DNA of 64,000 nucleotides from BOG-908 sp964242115 (GCA_964242115.1 CAXSZX010000014.1:1-64000); one strand, 5' to 3'; shown: positions 53,651 to 64,000, numbered from the stretch's first letter. Notes: generated from the letters alone by a model not told the origin. Translations and numbers: made by a program.

Positions 53651-55508
53651 ACTTGTCAGACTTCACGCGCACATAACCGCCAGGTGCATCCTCGATCACT
53701 GGCAACCGCCCATCCCCCGGCTCACGCGCTGCAACAAGCTCGGGCGCCTTGGCTGCCACCCACCGGTTCCAGTCCGGCCACCAACTTCCAGCAAGCTCGG
53801 CCGCGCCATCCAGCCAGGCTTGCGGGTCGGACGGCACCGCCTCGTTGATCCAGTGATTATACTTTCCGCCGTCCGGCGGGTTCACCACGCCGGCGATGTG
53901 GCCGGACGCCGCCAGCACGAAGCGCGTCTCGCCGCCGAGCAACTGGGTGCCGCGGTACGTGCTGCGCCACGGAGCGATGTGGTCCTCACGCGTGGACAGG
54001 AAATACGCCGGAACCTGAACTTTGCTCAGGTCCAGCGCCACGCCGTCCAGCGTGATGCCGTCTGGCTTGGCCAGCAAGTTCTGCTGGTACATGTGTCGCA
54101 GGTAGAAGCTGTGCATGCGCGCCGGCATGCGGGTCGCGTCCGAGTTCCAGTACAGCAGGTCGAACGGAAACGGGTCGTTGCCAAGCAGGTAGTTGTTGAC
54201 CACGAACGACCAGATCAGGTCGTTGGCGCGTAGCATGTTGAAGGTGGCGGCCATCTCGCCACCGTCGAGATAACCCTGTTCCTGCATGCGTGATTCGAGC
54301 GCCTGCAGCTGCTCCTCGTCGATGAATACGCCGAGCTCGCCGGCTTCCTCGAAGTCCAGCAACGTGACGAAGAAAGTGGCCGACTTCACCCGGTCGATGC
54401 CGCGTTTGGCCATCCAGGCGAGCGTGCTGCCCAGCAGCGTGCCGCCCAGGCAGTAGCCGATGGCGTTGACCTCGTGCTCGCCGGTGGCCGCCTCGATCGC
54501 GTCCAGCGCCGCGAAGACGCCCTTGTGCATGTAGTCCTCGAAGCCGGCATCCGCGAGCGTCTCGTCGGGGTTGACCCAGCTCACCATGAACACGGTGTGG
54601 CCCTGGCTCACCGCGTAGCGTACGAAGCTGTTTTTCGGCCGCAGGTCCAGGATGTAGAACTTGTTGATCCAAGGCGGCAGGATCAGCAGCGGGCGGCGTA
54701 GCGCCTGGTCGGTGGCCGGGCTGTACTGGATCAGCTGCATCAGCTCGTTTTGGAACACTATCTTGCCCGGCGAGACGCCGATGTTCTCGCCCAACTTGAA
54801 GGCGTCCTGGTCCGTCATCCGGATGCTGAGCTTGCCGCGGCCGCGCTCGAGGTCGGTGAGCAGGTTGTTCAGGCCACGCAGCAGGTTCTCGCCGCCGGTC
54901 TCCTGCGTGCGGCGCAGCACCTCGGGGTTGGTGAGCAGGAAGTTGGAAGGGCTCATCGCGTCCATGAACTGGCGCGCGTAGAAATCCACCTTCTTTGCCG
55001 TCTTGGTGTCCATGCCTTCCACGTTGCCCACCACGTCGTGCACGTAGCGGGCGGAGAGCAGGTAGCTCTGCTTGATGAAGTCGAAGATCTCCGTCTGCCG
55101 CCAGGAATCATCGCGGAAGCGCTTGTCCTTGGCGTCCGGCTCGATCACCGGCTTGCTGTCGATGCCCATCATCCGCCGCGTGGTGTTTTGCCACAGCGTC
55201 ACGTAGTCCTGCCAGAAGCCGATCTGCGCCTGCACCAGGTGGGCGGGGTTGGCGACCAGGCGCGCAGTCATCTCCAGGAAGGCGCGCCCGATGTTGAGCG
55301 GGTCCGCACTGGGCGTGGTGCGGGACTGCCGGTCCAGCCAGTCGCCCACGATCCGCTGCGAGCGTTCGGCCACGTCTGCCATGGTGCGGCCGATCACCTG
55401 CGGGTCCGACAGCCTGAAATCTGCGGTCTTCTGGTCGCCCGGGCTGGGCCCTGCCGGCTTGGAGGAAGGCGCGTTCGGGGCGGCGTCCGGCGTGCGGGTC
55501 TGTGGCAT
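53649..55508 (-). CDS. phaC: Class I poly(3-hydroxyalkanoate) synthase
   Basis: This 619-residue enzyme polymerises hydroxyacyl-CoA on storage granules. The lipase-like box is GYCLGG with catalytic Cys353. Asp509 (STREDHIAPW) and His537 (AASGHIAG) complete the triad. The N-terminal PhaC domain (LDRQSRTTPSADPLNIGRA region, NFLLTNPEVL) is typical of class I. No phaA/phaB is nearby. The serine cycle yields acetyl-CoA, a natural PHA source. Confidence 0.93.
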   Translation of the reverse strand: MPQTRTPDAAPNAPSSKPAGPSPGDQKTADFRLSDPQVIGRTMADVAERSQRIVGDWLDRQSRTTPSADPLNIGRAFLEMTARLVANPAHLVQAQIGFWQDYVTLWQNTTRRMMGIDSKPVIEPDAKDKRFRDDSWRQTEIFDFIKQSYLLSARYVHDVVGNVEGMDTKTAKKVDFYARQFMDAMSPSNFLLTNPEVLRRTQETGGENLLRGLNNLLTDLERGRGKLSIRMTDQDAFKLGENIGVSPGKIVFQNELMQLIQYSPATDQALRRPLLILPPWINKFYILDLRPKNSFVRYAVSQGHTVFMVSWVNPDETLADAGFEDYMHKGVFAALDAIEAATGEHEVNAIGYCLGGTLLGSTLAWMAKRGIDRVKSATFFVTLLDFEEAGELGVFIDEEQLQALESRMQEQGYLDGGEMAATFNMLRANDLIWSFVVNNYLLGNDPFPFDLLYWNSDATRMPARMHSFYLRHMYQQNLLAKPDGITLDGVALDLSKVQVPAYFLSTREDHIAPWRSTYRGTQLLGGETRFVLAASGHIAGVVNPPDGGKYNHWINEAVPSDPQAWLDGAAELAGSWWPDWNRWVAAKAPELVAAREPGDGRLPVIEDAPGGYVRVKSDK

Positions 55509-55648
55509 TTCCTGGTCTATCCTTTCCGGCGGAGGCGCGCCCGGGCTACATCTGCGCGTCGGTCGGAGGCTGCGGCTTTATGCCTGGTTGTTGGGGTTAC
55601 GGTAGGCTCGGGTGCGCGCCGCTTCAAGCGAGGGCCGGAGCACGCCGC

Positions 55649-56680
55649 GTGTGGCCGTCCGCCCGGCTGGCCCTGGGCGCGTGCCTCATGCTGGCCGGCT
55701 GCGACGACCCGCTGGCCACGCCACTCGATCTCTACCACAACCTCCAGGGCGGCGAGATCGCGTCGCAGCGGCCGCCACCGCCCGGCGCCGGGCTGCCCTA
55801 CCCAAAGCTCGGAACGGTCCCGCCGAAGCCGGCCTTCACCCCGCCCGCCTTCCGCAACAGCCTGCAGGCGCAGTTGCTGTCTGAACGCGACCGCACGCAG
55901 CGCATCGCCTCGGACACGCCGCTGGACAAGCTGGTGCTGCCACCGCCGCCGGGCGCGGCTCCGACGGTTCCACCGACTTCCAGTGCTGCACCGCTTTCGA
56001 ATGCTCCATCACCTCCCACCTCGGCCGGCGGCCCAGCCGCCTCGTCGCCGCCCGCCACCTCGCCTTCTGCCGCGTCACCGCCGGGCGGGCTGGACCCGTC
56101 CCAGCCGGCACTAGCCCAAGCCACGCTGGCAACGGCGGACGCGCCGCCGCCGCCGCCGCCAAAACCAGCCAAGCCAAGCCCGCCTGCGCCTGGCCCAAAC
56201 CAGCCCGGCGCCACCCCAGCCGACTCCGGCCCCGCCCCCGGCACGAAGCTGACCGTGGTCGGCGACGCGGTGGACACGCCGGGCCTGCCCTCCATCCCCG
56301 ACGCGCCCCCGCCGCCTGCCGCCTTCGAGGGTGTGCCTGCCGAACCCCTGCCCACGCCCAGGGTCCTGCCACCGATCGCGTCGAGCACCCCGCCGGGGAC
56401 ACAGCTGTTCTTCCCGTCCGGCAGCGACGCGCTGCCGCCGGGCCAGACGCAGGGGATCAAAGACTTCCTTTCGCACCGGCAGAAACAGCCAATCCTGGTG
56501 ATCGGCCTGGGCGAGGCGACGTCCGACACGCCGGACGGCCAAGCCTCGGCGATCTCACTCGCACTCCGGCGCGCCAAATCGGTGGCCGACGCATTAGAGG
56601 CGCAGCACGTACCTGCAAACCTAATCCGCGTCGGCGCCAATGCTTTTGGTCGCGGCGCGGTGCTGCAACTGTCATTCTGA
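55649..56680 (+). CDS. Pro-rich lipoprotein with OmpA-like C-terminus
   Basis: GTG at 55649 with GGAG upstream gives a lipoprotein signal WPSARLALGACLMLAGC with lipidated Cys18. The frame is open farther upstream but lacks a signal peptide. After about 90 residues a long Pro/Ala/Ser linker (115-250) follows, then a C-terminal module with GTQLFFPSGSDALPPG, ISLALRRAKSVADAL and the closing strand, similar to OmpA-type domains though short. Outer-membrane or wall attachment is likely. The gene is 26 bp before an aminotransferase gene. Confidence 0.7.
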   Translation: MWPSARLALGACLMLAGCDDPLATPLDLYHNLQGGEIASQRPPPPGAGLPYPKLGTVPPKPAFTPPAFRNSLQAQLLSERDRTQRIASDTPLDKLVLPPPPGAAPTVPPTSSAAPLSNAPSPPTSAGGPAASSPPATSPSAASPPGGLDPSQPALAQATLATADAPPPPPPKPAKPSPPAPGPNQPGATPADSGPAPGTKLTVVGDAVDTPGLPSIPDAPPPPAAFEGVPAEPLPTPRVLPPIASSTPPGTQLFFPSGSDALPPGQTQGIKDFLSHRQKQPILVIGLGEATSDTPDGQASAISLALRRAKSVADALEAQHVPANLIRVGANAFGRGAVLQLSF

Positions 56681-56705
56681 GCGCACACGCCCGCTGGACA
56701 CGCAC

Positions 56706-57919
<1,214 letters not shown>

Positions 57920-57923
<4 letters not shown>

Positions 57924-59239
57924 TCGGGGCTGCCCGGGAGCAGGCGGCAGCCAGACCGCTCTCTGTCGGGGTTGCCGGTCTGGGAACGGTGGGCGCCGGC
58001 GTGCTCCGGCTGTTGCGGGAGAACGCCGAGCTGATCACGGCGCGCGCCGGCCGGCCGATCACGGTGGCGGCGGTGAGCGCGCGCGAGCGATCACGGCACC
58101 GTGGCGTGGACCTGTCGGGGCTGCGCTGGCACGAGGACCCGCTCGCCCTGGCATCCGACACCGGCCTCGACGTCGTGGCAGAACTGATCGGCGGCACCGG
58201 CGAGCCTGCCCGCCCCCTGGTCGAGACGTCGCTGCGGGCAGGCCGCCACGTGGTGACCGCCAACAAGGCGCTGCTGGCGCTACACGGCGCAGAGCTGGCG
58301 CAGGCCGCGGAAGACGGCGGTGCAGTGCTCGCCTTCGAAGCCGCGGTGGCCGGCGGCATCCCGGTCATCAAGGCGATCCGCGAGGGCCTGGCCGGCAACC
58401 GCATCCGGCGCGTCACCGGCATCCTCAACGGCACCTGCAACTACATCCTGACCCAGATGCGCGAGCGCGGCCGCGAGTTCGCCGACGTGCTGGCCGACGC
58501 GCAGCGCCTCGGCTACGCCGAAGCCGACCCCTCCTTCGACGTCGACGGCGTGGACGCCGCCCACAAGCTGGCCATCCTGGCCGCCCTCGCCTTCGGCCGC
58601 CCTGTCCGATACACCGATGTGCACGTGGAAGGCATCCGCGCCGTCTCAGCACTGGACCAGAGCTTCGCCCGTGAACTGGGCTACCGCATCAAGCTGCTCG
58701 GCATCGCCCGGCAGACCGCTGATGGGATCGAGACCCGCGTGCATCCCTGCATGGTACCCGAGGCAGCGCCGCTGGCCCGGGTGGACGGCGTCTACAACGC
58801 CGTGGTCGTGGAAGCCGACTTCGCCGGCCGCCTCATGCTGGAAGGCCGCGGCGCCGGCGCCGGCCCGACCGCCAGCGCGGTCGTCGCCGACCTCATCGAC
58901 ATCGCTCGCGGACGCGCGGTCCCGGTCTGGGGCACCGGGTCAGCTTACCTCTCGGCAGCACCGTCCGTGCCGATGTCCGCCTATACCGGCGCCTACTACC
59001 TGCGCCTGATGGTGACCGACCGGCCAGGCGTGATCGCCGACGTCACCTGCGCCCTGCGCGACGCCGGCGTGTCGCTGGAGAGCATGCTGCAACACGGACG
59101 CTCGCCCGGGGAAGCAGTGCCGATCGTGCTGGTGACCCACGAGACCCGCGAGGCGAGCATGCGCGCGGCGCTGACGGAAATCGAACGGCTGGACAGCGTG
59201 CTGGAACGGCCTTCGCTCATCAGGATCGAGCATGGGTAG
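57920..59239 (+). CDS. hom: Homoserine dehydrogenase
   Basis: This 439-residue enzyme reduces aspartate semialdehyde to homoserine for Thr and Met synthesis. VGVAGLGTVGAGVLRLL is the NADPH site. VVTANKALLA, EAAVAGGIPVIKAI, LNGTCNYIL and GYAEADPSFDVDGVDAAHKL are family signatures with the catalytic Asp/Lys. A C-terminal ACT domain (RLMVTDRPGVIADVT) suggests threonine feedback. The start is a TTG overlapping the aminotransferase stop (TTGA), which gives normal length; no ATG is well placed. Confidence 0.92.
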
Positions 59240-59270
59240 TGCTGGCGCCCCGCGGCATCGACATCTGCAC

Positions 59271-59404
59271 AGGCAAGGCAAGCAGTTCTTTTTTGAAAAA
59301 AGAACCAAAAAACTTTTGCTTCCTGAAGTAGATGCTGAGGGAGACTTCGCGATAGCAGATAGAAAGGGCTTTGCTGCTCTTCAAAATAGCAAGCTTTGCT
59401 TCTT
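59271..59404. repeat. Dispersed palindromic repeat, orientation R, partly degenerate
   Basis: Intact left arm (AAGGCAAGCAGTTC...GAACC). The core is TTCGCGATAGCAG, and the right arm is altered to GCTGCTCTTCAAAATAGC, ending AAGCTTTGCTTC. Downstream of hom. Confidence 0.75.
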
Positions 59405-59467
59405 GCAGTCTCCGCAACCACCTCACCGCCCAAGTGTTCGACGATCACGCCTCAAGGAGTCCCGCAC

Positions 59468-59683
59468 ATGGAAAACCCGCAATCGGAGATGCTGGAAGTC
59501 GTCAAGCTCGACAACGGCCGCTACGCCGTGCAGGCGGTCGGCGAAACGGTCCCTAACGACGAGGCCGGAGAGTTCGAAACTCTCGCCGAGGCGGAGGACT
59601 GGATGTTTCAGCGCACGCAGGAAATGGACGCTCAGGCGAGCGACATGGACGTGCTGAAGCCGGGGCAGGGACAAGGACTATAA
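59468..59683 (+). CDS. Small acidic hypothetical protein (71 aa)
   Basis: AAGGAG lies 9 nt before the ATG. The protein has a beta-strand pair (EVVKLDNGRYAVQAVGE) and an acidic helix (ETLAEAEDWMFQRTQEM), a small alpha/beta arrangement with no known family. Its TAA stop runs directly into a repeat copy as TAAGCAAGG. Standing after hom, it may share that transcript or be independent. Confidence 0.65.
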   Translation: MENPQSEMLEVVKLDNGRYAVQAVGETVPNDEAGEFETLAEAEDWMFQRTQEMDAQASDMDVLKPGQGQGL

Positions 59684-59801
59684 GCAAGGCCTTCTCTTTC
59701 GGAGAAAACGTTTCTCCCTGCTGTCGCAAACTTTCCACACGGTGGCCCCAAGAAACCAAAAGTTTTTGTTCATTTTCTTTCAAAAAGGAACCGCTTTCTT
59801 C
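59681..59801. repeat. Dispersed palindromic repeat, orientation F
   Basis: Copy starting at the stop codon of the 71-residue gene (TAAGCAAGGCC). Left arm shortened; core GCTGTCGCAAAC; right end GGAACCGCTTTCTTC, ending just before the MBL gene stop. Rightmost member. Confidence 0.85.
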
Positions 59802-59805
59802 CTTC

Positions 59806-60444
59806 TCACTGAATAAACGGGTTACCCCGCCGCTCCGCGCCGACCGTCGAACTCGGCCCATGTCCGCAAACAAACGCAAGGTCGTCCCCTAAAGGCAGCA
59901 GCTTGGTTTTTATCGAGCTGATCAGCGCGTCGTGGTCGCCATACGGAAAATCCGTCCGCCCGACCGAGCCGCGGAACAGCACGTCGCCAACTTGGGCGAA
60001 GCGCGCTACGGTGTTGACGAACACCACGTGGCCCGGCGTGTGGCCCGGACAATGCAGCACGTCGAACACGTGCGCGCCCACCGACACCGTGTCGCCTTCG
60101 GTGAGGAAGCGGTCGGGCGTGCAATTTTTTAACCCGGTCAGTCCGTAGGTGGCCGCCTGGGTCGCTATCGAGCCCAGCAACGCGTCGTCGCGCCTGTCTG
60201 GGCCGATGATTTCCAGCTTCAGCTTGCTGGCAAGTTCCGCGGCACCACCGGCGTGGTCGAGGTGTCCATGGGTGAGCCAGATGGCAGTCGGCTGCAACGC
60301 CGACGCTTGCAGGGCAGCGATGATTCGGTCCGCTTCACCGCCAGGATCGACTATGACGGTCTGCAAGCTGTCCACATCGGTGATCAACGTACAGTTCTGT
60401 TGCAGCGGCGTGACGGGAACAACGGATATCCTTAGGCCCGGCAT
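59806..60444 (-). CDS. Metallo-beta-lactamase fold hydrolase (glyoxalase II-like)
   Basis: This 212-residue protein has the zinc-binding THGHLDHAGG motif near residue 60 and later His ligands in CPGHTPGH and CGHGPSS. The Asp ligand is in QVGDVLFRGSVGRTDFP. The short C-terminus is like YcbL-type hydroxyacylglutathione hydrolases, thioester hydrolases acting on glutathione conjugates. GGAG lies 8 nt before ATG 60444. It may serve methylglyoxal removal; substrate not provable from sequence. Confidence 0.88.
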   Translation of the reverse strand: MPGLRISVVPVTPLQQNCTLITDVDSLQTVIVDPGGEADRIIAALQASALQPTAIWLTHGHLDHAGGAAELASKLKLEIIGPDRRDDALLGSIATQAATYGLTGLKNCTPDRFLTEGDTVSVGAHVFDVLHCPGHTPGHVVFVNTVARFAQVGDVLFRGSVGRTDFPYGDHDALISSIKTKLLPLGDDLAFVCGHGPSSTVGAERRGNPFIQ

Positions 60445-60462
60445 CGCCACACTCCGAATAGG

Positions 60463-60491
60463 AACAAGGGGAAGACGTGCTCCCCCTTGTT
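60463..60491 (-). terminator. Hairpin downstream of the HU gene
   Basis: A 9-bp perfect stem (aacaagggg at 60463-60471 with its complement at 60483-60491) and 11-nt loop lie between the HU gene and the MBL gene, both on the minus strand. The T content after it on the minus strand is modest, so it is a weak terminator candidate. Confidence 0.4.
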
Positions 60492-60632
60492 TCTACCCCT
60501 ACGCGGCCCGACCCGTGAAGGCCAGAGCATAGTCCGACCAGCACTCCGTGCGGGTCGCAGACCGGAGTTGCCCGATGTGATCGACCAGGCAACGCTCTTC
60601 GCCCTGAGGCCAACCTGTGGATGGATGACGCT

Positions 60633-60902
60633 CTAGACCGCCTTTTTCAGGTTCGGGCTGGCCTTGAAGCGGACCGTCTTGCCCGCCTTTACCTTCACCG
60701 GCTCGCCGGTACGCGGGTTCATCGCCTTGCGCGCCTTGGTCTTACGCACCGTGAACGTGCCGAAAGACGGCAGCGTAAAGCCGCCATCCTTCTTCAACTG
60801 CTTGACGATTGCGTCGATCAACGTGCCGGCGGCGGCGTTTGCAGCCACTCCGGTGCAGTCCGTGCTCTGTTGAATGACACCAGCGATGAAAGCCTTGCTC
60901 AT
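60633..60902 (-). CDS. hupB: HU-family nucleoid DNA-binding protein
   Basis: This 89-residue histone-like protein bends and compacts DNA as a dimer. The DNA-binding arm signature is GFGTFTVRKTKARKAMNPRTG-like (FGTFTVRKTKARKA, then NPRTGEPV), preceded by the helical dimer core. The C-terminus KTVRFKASPNLKKAV is standard. Length is typical. An AGAGG is close to the ATG. It stands alone. Confidence 0.95.
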   Translation of the reverse strand: MSKAFIAGVIQQSTDCTGVAANAAAGTLIDAIVKQLKKDGGFTLPSFGTFTVRKTKARKAMNPRTGEPVKVKAGKTVRFKASPNLKKAV

Positions 60903-61117
60903 AGTCCTCTTCTATCCTTTCTTAACATTCTTCAATGCGCCCCTCGGCGCGAAGCTTCGATCGACTGCCTCTCCAGGTACCACCTGCGGAGTTCGGATGG
61001 TCGCGTTAACTGCCACCCGAAAACGTCCGCCCCCATCAAGCGACTCTGGAAAACACAACCTTTCGTGATTGCAATAGCCGCTTTGGCGACGACGTGCAAC
61101 ACCTGCTTCGTAAAACC
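60903..61117. other. Promoter region of HU and 3' flank of a glycosyltransferase gene
   Basis: About 215 bp with no gene. It should contain the hupB promoter, but no clear consensus box is seen. Confidence 0.3.
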
Positions 61118-63118
61118 TTAGCACAGGTCAGCGTCGTCTCCGGCAACCCAGCGAAGCGGCGTCAAGCGCGGGGGAAAAGCAGGCTGAAACTCGCGCCCGG
61201 GTTCCAAGGACGCCTGTGGGTTGTAAAATGGATCATTTGCAATCGCCGATTGCCAGCGGTCACGCAACCGTCGAACCTCGCGCACCTCCAGGGCAGCACG
61301 CTCCCCGTGGTAATGCCGGCCCAGAGACAAAGATTCGAAATGATACAGTTCCACACCGGCTGCGTAGACGATGCGCGCGCCAGCCTGGCCCGCACGCAAA
61401 CAGAAATCAACGTCGTTCAATGCGATACAGAAACTTTCGTCGAAGCCGCGCCTATCCTGCCACACCGATCGGCGAACCAGCATGCAAGCCCCGGTGACTG
61501 CCGAGACCTGGCGGTCCAGCAGGGCGATCCCGTGCGGCCCGGCATCCGAACGAACGCTTAATCGGAAGGCATTCTCGCAAAGGTTGGCAAGGCCCACGAT
61601 CACGCCGCCATGCTGCACGCGGTCGTTGCCGTACAACAGGCGCGCGCCCACGATGTCGGCCTGCACAGCTCCGCCCGTGGTGAACGACACCAGCCTGCGC
61701 AGCCAATCCGGGCGGATCGGCAACACGTCGTCGTTGAGCAGCAGCAGCAGGTCACCACGTGCCTGGCTTGCTGCCAGGTTGTTGACCGCGGCGTAGTTGA
61801 ACACCGGACAAGCGGCATCGATCACCCGCACAGCCGGCAAACGGCACAACGCCTTCAACAACGCAAGCTGGCGCCGGTCGGCGGGATCAACGTGCGAGAC
61901 GACGATCAGTATTTCCAGGTTTGCGTAATCGGTCGTGGCCACCAGGCCGCTCAGACAGCGCAGCACGTGACGCGACCGGCAGGCAGACGGGACGATGATG
62001 GTGACGAACGGTGTGTCGTTCGCCACGCACGCCGGCGGCTTGCGCGGCGAGCCCGATACACCAGCCGGCACGTGCGTCAGTATGAACGGGATGCGCTGCA
62101 TGGCGGCCGCAGGTATGCTGGCCGCCAACTTGGCGCGCGGGTCATGATCGGCCATCACCGAGGCGGCAACCGCCACGTCGGGATGCACGGCGCAGCACCC
62201 GCGCGTCAGCAGGCCGCTCTCTTTCAGCCAGGGATCTGCGGACGGCTTGAACAGCGGGTTCGTCAGGCCGTCCTGCACGTCATCGGTATCGGCGTAGACC
62301 AGCCTCGTCTCGGCCGAGCAGCGCCCGATGGCCAGGGCGAAGCATGCGGTGGCAAACGGCGCCAGCCTCTCGCCCGCGTGCAGGATGAGCAGCCACGTCC
62401 CCGGCGCACGCTGCCACGTGTCATCCTGGCCGGCACGGATGACCCGTGCAGGCCGGCTCCACTGCGTCGCCACAGAAGCAAGGCTGGCTGACTCGAGCGC
62501 TTGGGCCGGCGCCAACCGGTCCTGAGCGGGTAGCACCACCACCTCTACCGGCGCACAGCGGCCGATCGCCAGCATCAGCGCCCCGCGGTCGGCGTCGTCC
62601 CAGCTTTGGTAGAGCCTGCGCCAGACCTCGTAGGGTGGCGCCTCGCCAGCCCTGGCCGGCGCCTGTCCCAGTTCGCTGCGCACCCGGCCGGCAAGTCCCG
62701 AGCCGTCTCCACGCAGGCAGGCCGGCAGCCTACGCCACCCGAAGGCGACCAGCCGCACAGCCGCCGCAACACGCCGCAGCACGCGCAGGCACACCGCCGG
62801 CGCAACCCCGCCCGTCTCCCCCTCGGCAAAGACGGCCAGCGTCAGCCGGCTCGCGTCGCGGGGAACGTGCAGCAGCAGCGTGCGCGTGTGTCCCCGCAAC
62901 GGGCCAAGGAACGCCGCGCGGACCACCTGGCCGCGTGCCTCGTCGAGCGCCGACACCCGGATCCACCACGCGCCCGGCCGGTCCAGCGTGGCTGACATCC
63001 GGCACCACTGGCCCGCCGCACCCGACGGCAGGCTAGCCGTGAAGCGGCCCGGCTCGGCAGCGGGGCAAAGTGCCAGCATGCCGGAGGCTGGCGGCATCGC
63101 GATTTGCGTGCAGTCCAT
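61118..63118 (-). CDS. GT2 glycosyltransferase with unusual N-terminal region (666 aa)
   Basis: The C-terminal 270 residues form a GT-A domain: FVTIIVPSACRSRHVLRC, ANLEILIVVSHVDPADR, GDLLLLLNDDVLP (metal-binding NDD), GARLLYGNDRVQHGGV and SVTG-type acceptor loops. This is a rhamnosyl-type family 2 pattern. The first 390 residues have beta-rich and helical parts, including RLVYADTDDVQDGL, which may be a degenerate second GT-A. No membrane helix is evident. The start is uncertain; ATG 63118 has no strong ribosome site. It is divergent from the crtI-like gene and probably serves surface glycan synthesis. Confidence 0.8.
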   Translation of the reverse strand: MDCTQIAMPPASGMLALCPAAEPGRFTASLPSGAAGQWCRMSATLDRPGAWWIRVSALDEARGQVVRAAFLGPLRGHTRTLLLHVPRDASRLTLAVFAEGETGGVAPAVCLRVLRRVAAAVRLVAFGWRRLPACLRGDGSGLAGRVRSELGQAPARAGEAPPYEVWRRLYQSWDDADRGALMLAIGRCAPVEVVVLPAQDRLAPAQALESASLASVATQWSRPARVIRAGQDDTWQRAPGTWLLILHAGERLAPFATACFALAIGRCSAETRLVYADTDDVQDGLTNPLFKPSADPWLKESGLLTRGCCAVHPDVAVAASVMADHDPRAKLAASIPAAAMQRIPFILTHVPAGVSGSPRKPPACVANDTPFVTIIVPSACRSRHVLRCLSGLVATTDYANLEILIVVSHVDPADRRQLALLKALCRLPAVRVIDAACPVFNYAAVNNLAASQARGDLLLLLNDDVLPIRPDWLRRLVSFTTGGAVQADIVGARLLYGNDRVQHGGVIVGLANLCENAFRLSVRSDAGPHGIALLDRQVSAVTGACMLVRRSVWQDRRGFDESFCIALNDVDFCLRAGQAGARIVYAAGVELYHFESLSLGRHYHGERAALEVREVRRLRDRWQSAIANDPFYNPQASLEPGREFQPAFPPRLTPLRWVAGDDADLC

Positions 63119-63242
63119 CACCGGCCCATGACAAGGCCGGGAACGCTCCCAAGTGAACCGCCGGTCACGACAGGAACCCCGCCCGCATGTCCGTCTTCTT
63201 ACCCGAACCGACAACGGCCGAAGCGTTCCAAGGAGTTACGTG

Positions 63243-64000
63243 TTGAGTCGTCGCATCGCCATCATCGGCGCAGGGCCTGGCGGCCTTTCGTCTGCAATGC
63301 TGCTCGCCAGGGCCGGTGCTGAAGTCACTGTCTTCGAAAAGGCCCAGCGCGTAGGTGGCCGGTCCGCCACGATCGACGTGACCGCACCGGTGGCCGGCCC
63401 CGCTGGCCACGGACGCACCCAGGGCCGCTTCCGCTTCGACATGGGCCCGACGTTTTTCCTCTACCCACGCGTGCTGGACGACATCTTCACCGCCTGCGGC
63501 CGCGAACTGGCGCGCGAGATCGAGTTGATCCGCCTCGACCCGCAATACGACCTCATCTTCGAGGCCGGCGGTCACATCCGCGCCACCCCGGACCTGCCAC
63601 GCCTGATGGCGGAGGTCTCTCGCCTGGCCCCGGCAGACGCGGCCGCCCTGCCCCGCTTCATGGCCGACAACCGCGCCAAGCTGGCGGCCTTCCGTCCCGT
63701 GCTGGAAGCGGCCTTCCACGGCATGCGCGACCTGGTGCGCCCGCACATGCTGAAAAGCCTGCCGATGATGCGGCCGTTGCGCACCGTCGACAGCGACCTG
63801 TCGACGTATTTCAGCGACGAGCGCGTGCGACTGGCCTTCAGCTTTCAGAGCAAGTACCTGGGCATGTCGCCGTATCGCTGCCCCAGCCTGTTCACCATCC
63901 TGTCGTTCATGGAGTACGAGTTCGGCGTCTTCCACCCGCGCGGCGGCTGCGGTGCGGTGATGGACACCTTGGCGCGCGTGGCCGGCGACCTGGGCGCGCA
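63243..64000 (+). CDS. crtI: Phytoene desaturase family protein, 5' part
   Basis: The frame runs off the right edge. It opens with SRRIAIIGAGPGGLSSAMLL, the FAD-binding motif, then VTVFEKAQRVGGRSATI and FDMGPTFFLYPRVLD, as in CrtI/CrtN amine-oxidase-fold desaturases. AAGGAG lies 7 nt before TTG 63243 and 4 nt before GTG 63240; the TTG is preferred for spacing. Within 253 visible residues the SMEYEFGVFHPRGG-like active region (FMEYEFGVFHPRGG) is present. It probably helps make lycopene, feeding crtY. A C-terminal part and partner crtB are outside the window. Confidence 0.85.
   Translation, partial: MSRRIAIIGAGPGGLSSAMLLARAGAEVTVFEKAQRVGGRSATIDVTAPVAGPAGHGRTQGRFRFDMGPTFFLYPRVLDDIFTACGRELAREIELIRLDPQYDLIFEAGGHIRATPDLPRLMAEVSRLAPADAAALPRFMADNRAKLAAFRPVLEAAFHGMRDLVRPHMLKSLPMMRPLRTVDSDLSTYFSDERVRLAFSFQSKYLGMSPYRCPSLFTILSFMEYEFGVFHPRGGCGAVMDTLARVAGDLGA

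Overview
The window reads as chromosomal DNA of a GC-rich alphaproteobacterium, most likely a methylotrophic, carotenoid- and rhodopsin-bearing member of the Rhodospirillales/Acetobacteraceae. That placement is inferred from gene content: a serine-cycle operon, glutathione-dependent formaldehyde oxidation, class I PHA synthase, lpxB, and rhodopsin/CrtY/Blh. No rRNA, tRNA, CRISPR array or intact insertion sequence was recognised.

Region 1 (1-13.4 kb) is an integrated mobile element, nearly all on the minus strand. From right to left it holds a P4-type tyrosine integrase, an AlpA/excisionase-like HTH protein, two large virion-type beta-rich proteins, two tandem P27-like small terminase subunits, several small genes chained by ATGA/GTGA overlaps, an HK97-type prohead protease, a Prim-Pol/RepA primase-helicase, a palindrome-rich TGTCCG cluster, an HsdR-N-like nuclease and a frameshifted trypsin-like protease. 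No large terminase, portal, major capsid or tail gene is visible. The layout therefore suggests a phage satellite (PICI-like) or a heavily reduced prophage carrying possible defence cargo.

Region 2 (13.4-26.7 kb) holds a YbdK-type carboxylate-amine ligase, an ABC exporter and the serine-cycle operon mtkA-mtkB-ppc-mcl. These are followed by a decayed poxB remnant and an APC permease split by a one-base frameshift at a G run.

Region 3 (26.7-36 kb) contains a small secreted protein, a membrane protein and a GST, then a phototrophy operon: microbial rhodopsin, lycopene cyclase (crtY), beta-carotene dioxygenase (blh), and a translationally coupled zinc-ribbon/phosphate-binding-like/OmpA fusion. 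In the rhodopsin the usual carboxylate proton donor is Ala. A GTPase-DUF697 gene with a frameshift follows. A phytoene-desaturase gene (crtI-like) starts at the right edge of the window and could supply the carotenoid precursor.

Region 4 (36-64 kb) contains very large glycosyltransferase fusions, hisI-lpxB, a His-rich PEP-CTERM protein, a TVP38/GT2 pair, an aldehyde dehydrogenase, adhC-fghA (formaldehyde to formate), phaC, an aminotransferase-homoserine dehydrogenase pair, an MBL hydrolase, HU and another GT2. Formaldehyde oxidation (50-52 kb), serine-cycle assimilation (17.5-23.4 kb) and PHA storage (53.6-55.5 kb) together make a coherent C1 lifestyle.

The most striking non-coding signal is a family of about 130-bp imperfect palindromes with nested hairpins. 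I count 21 positions plus two half copies between 13.9 and 59.8 kb. They have a consistent internal polarity, lie between genes, and often abut or supply stop codons. None occurs in the mobile element.
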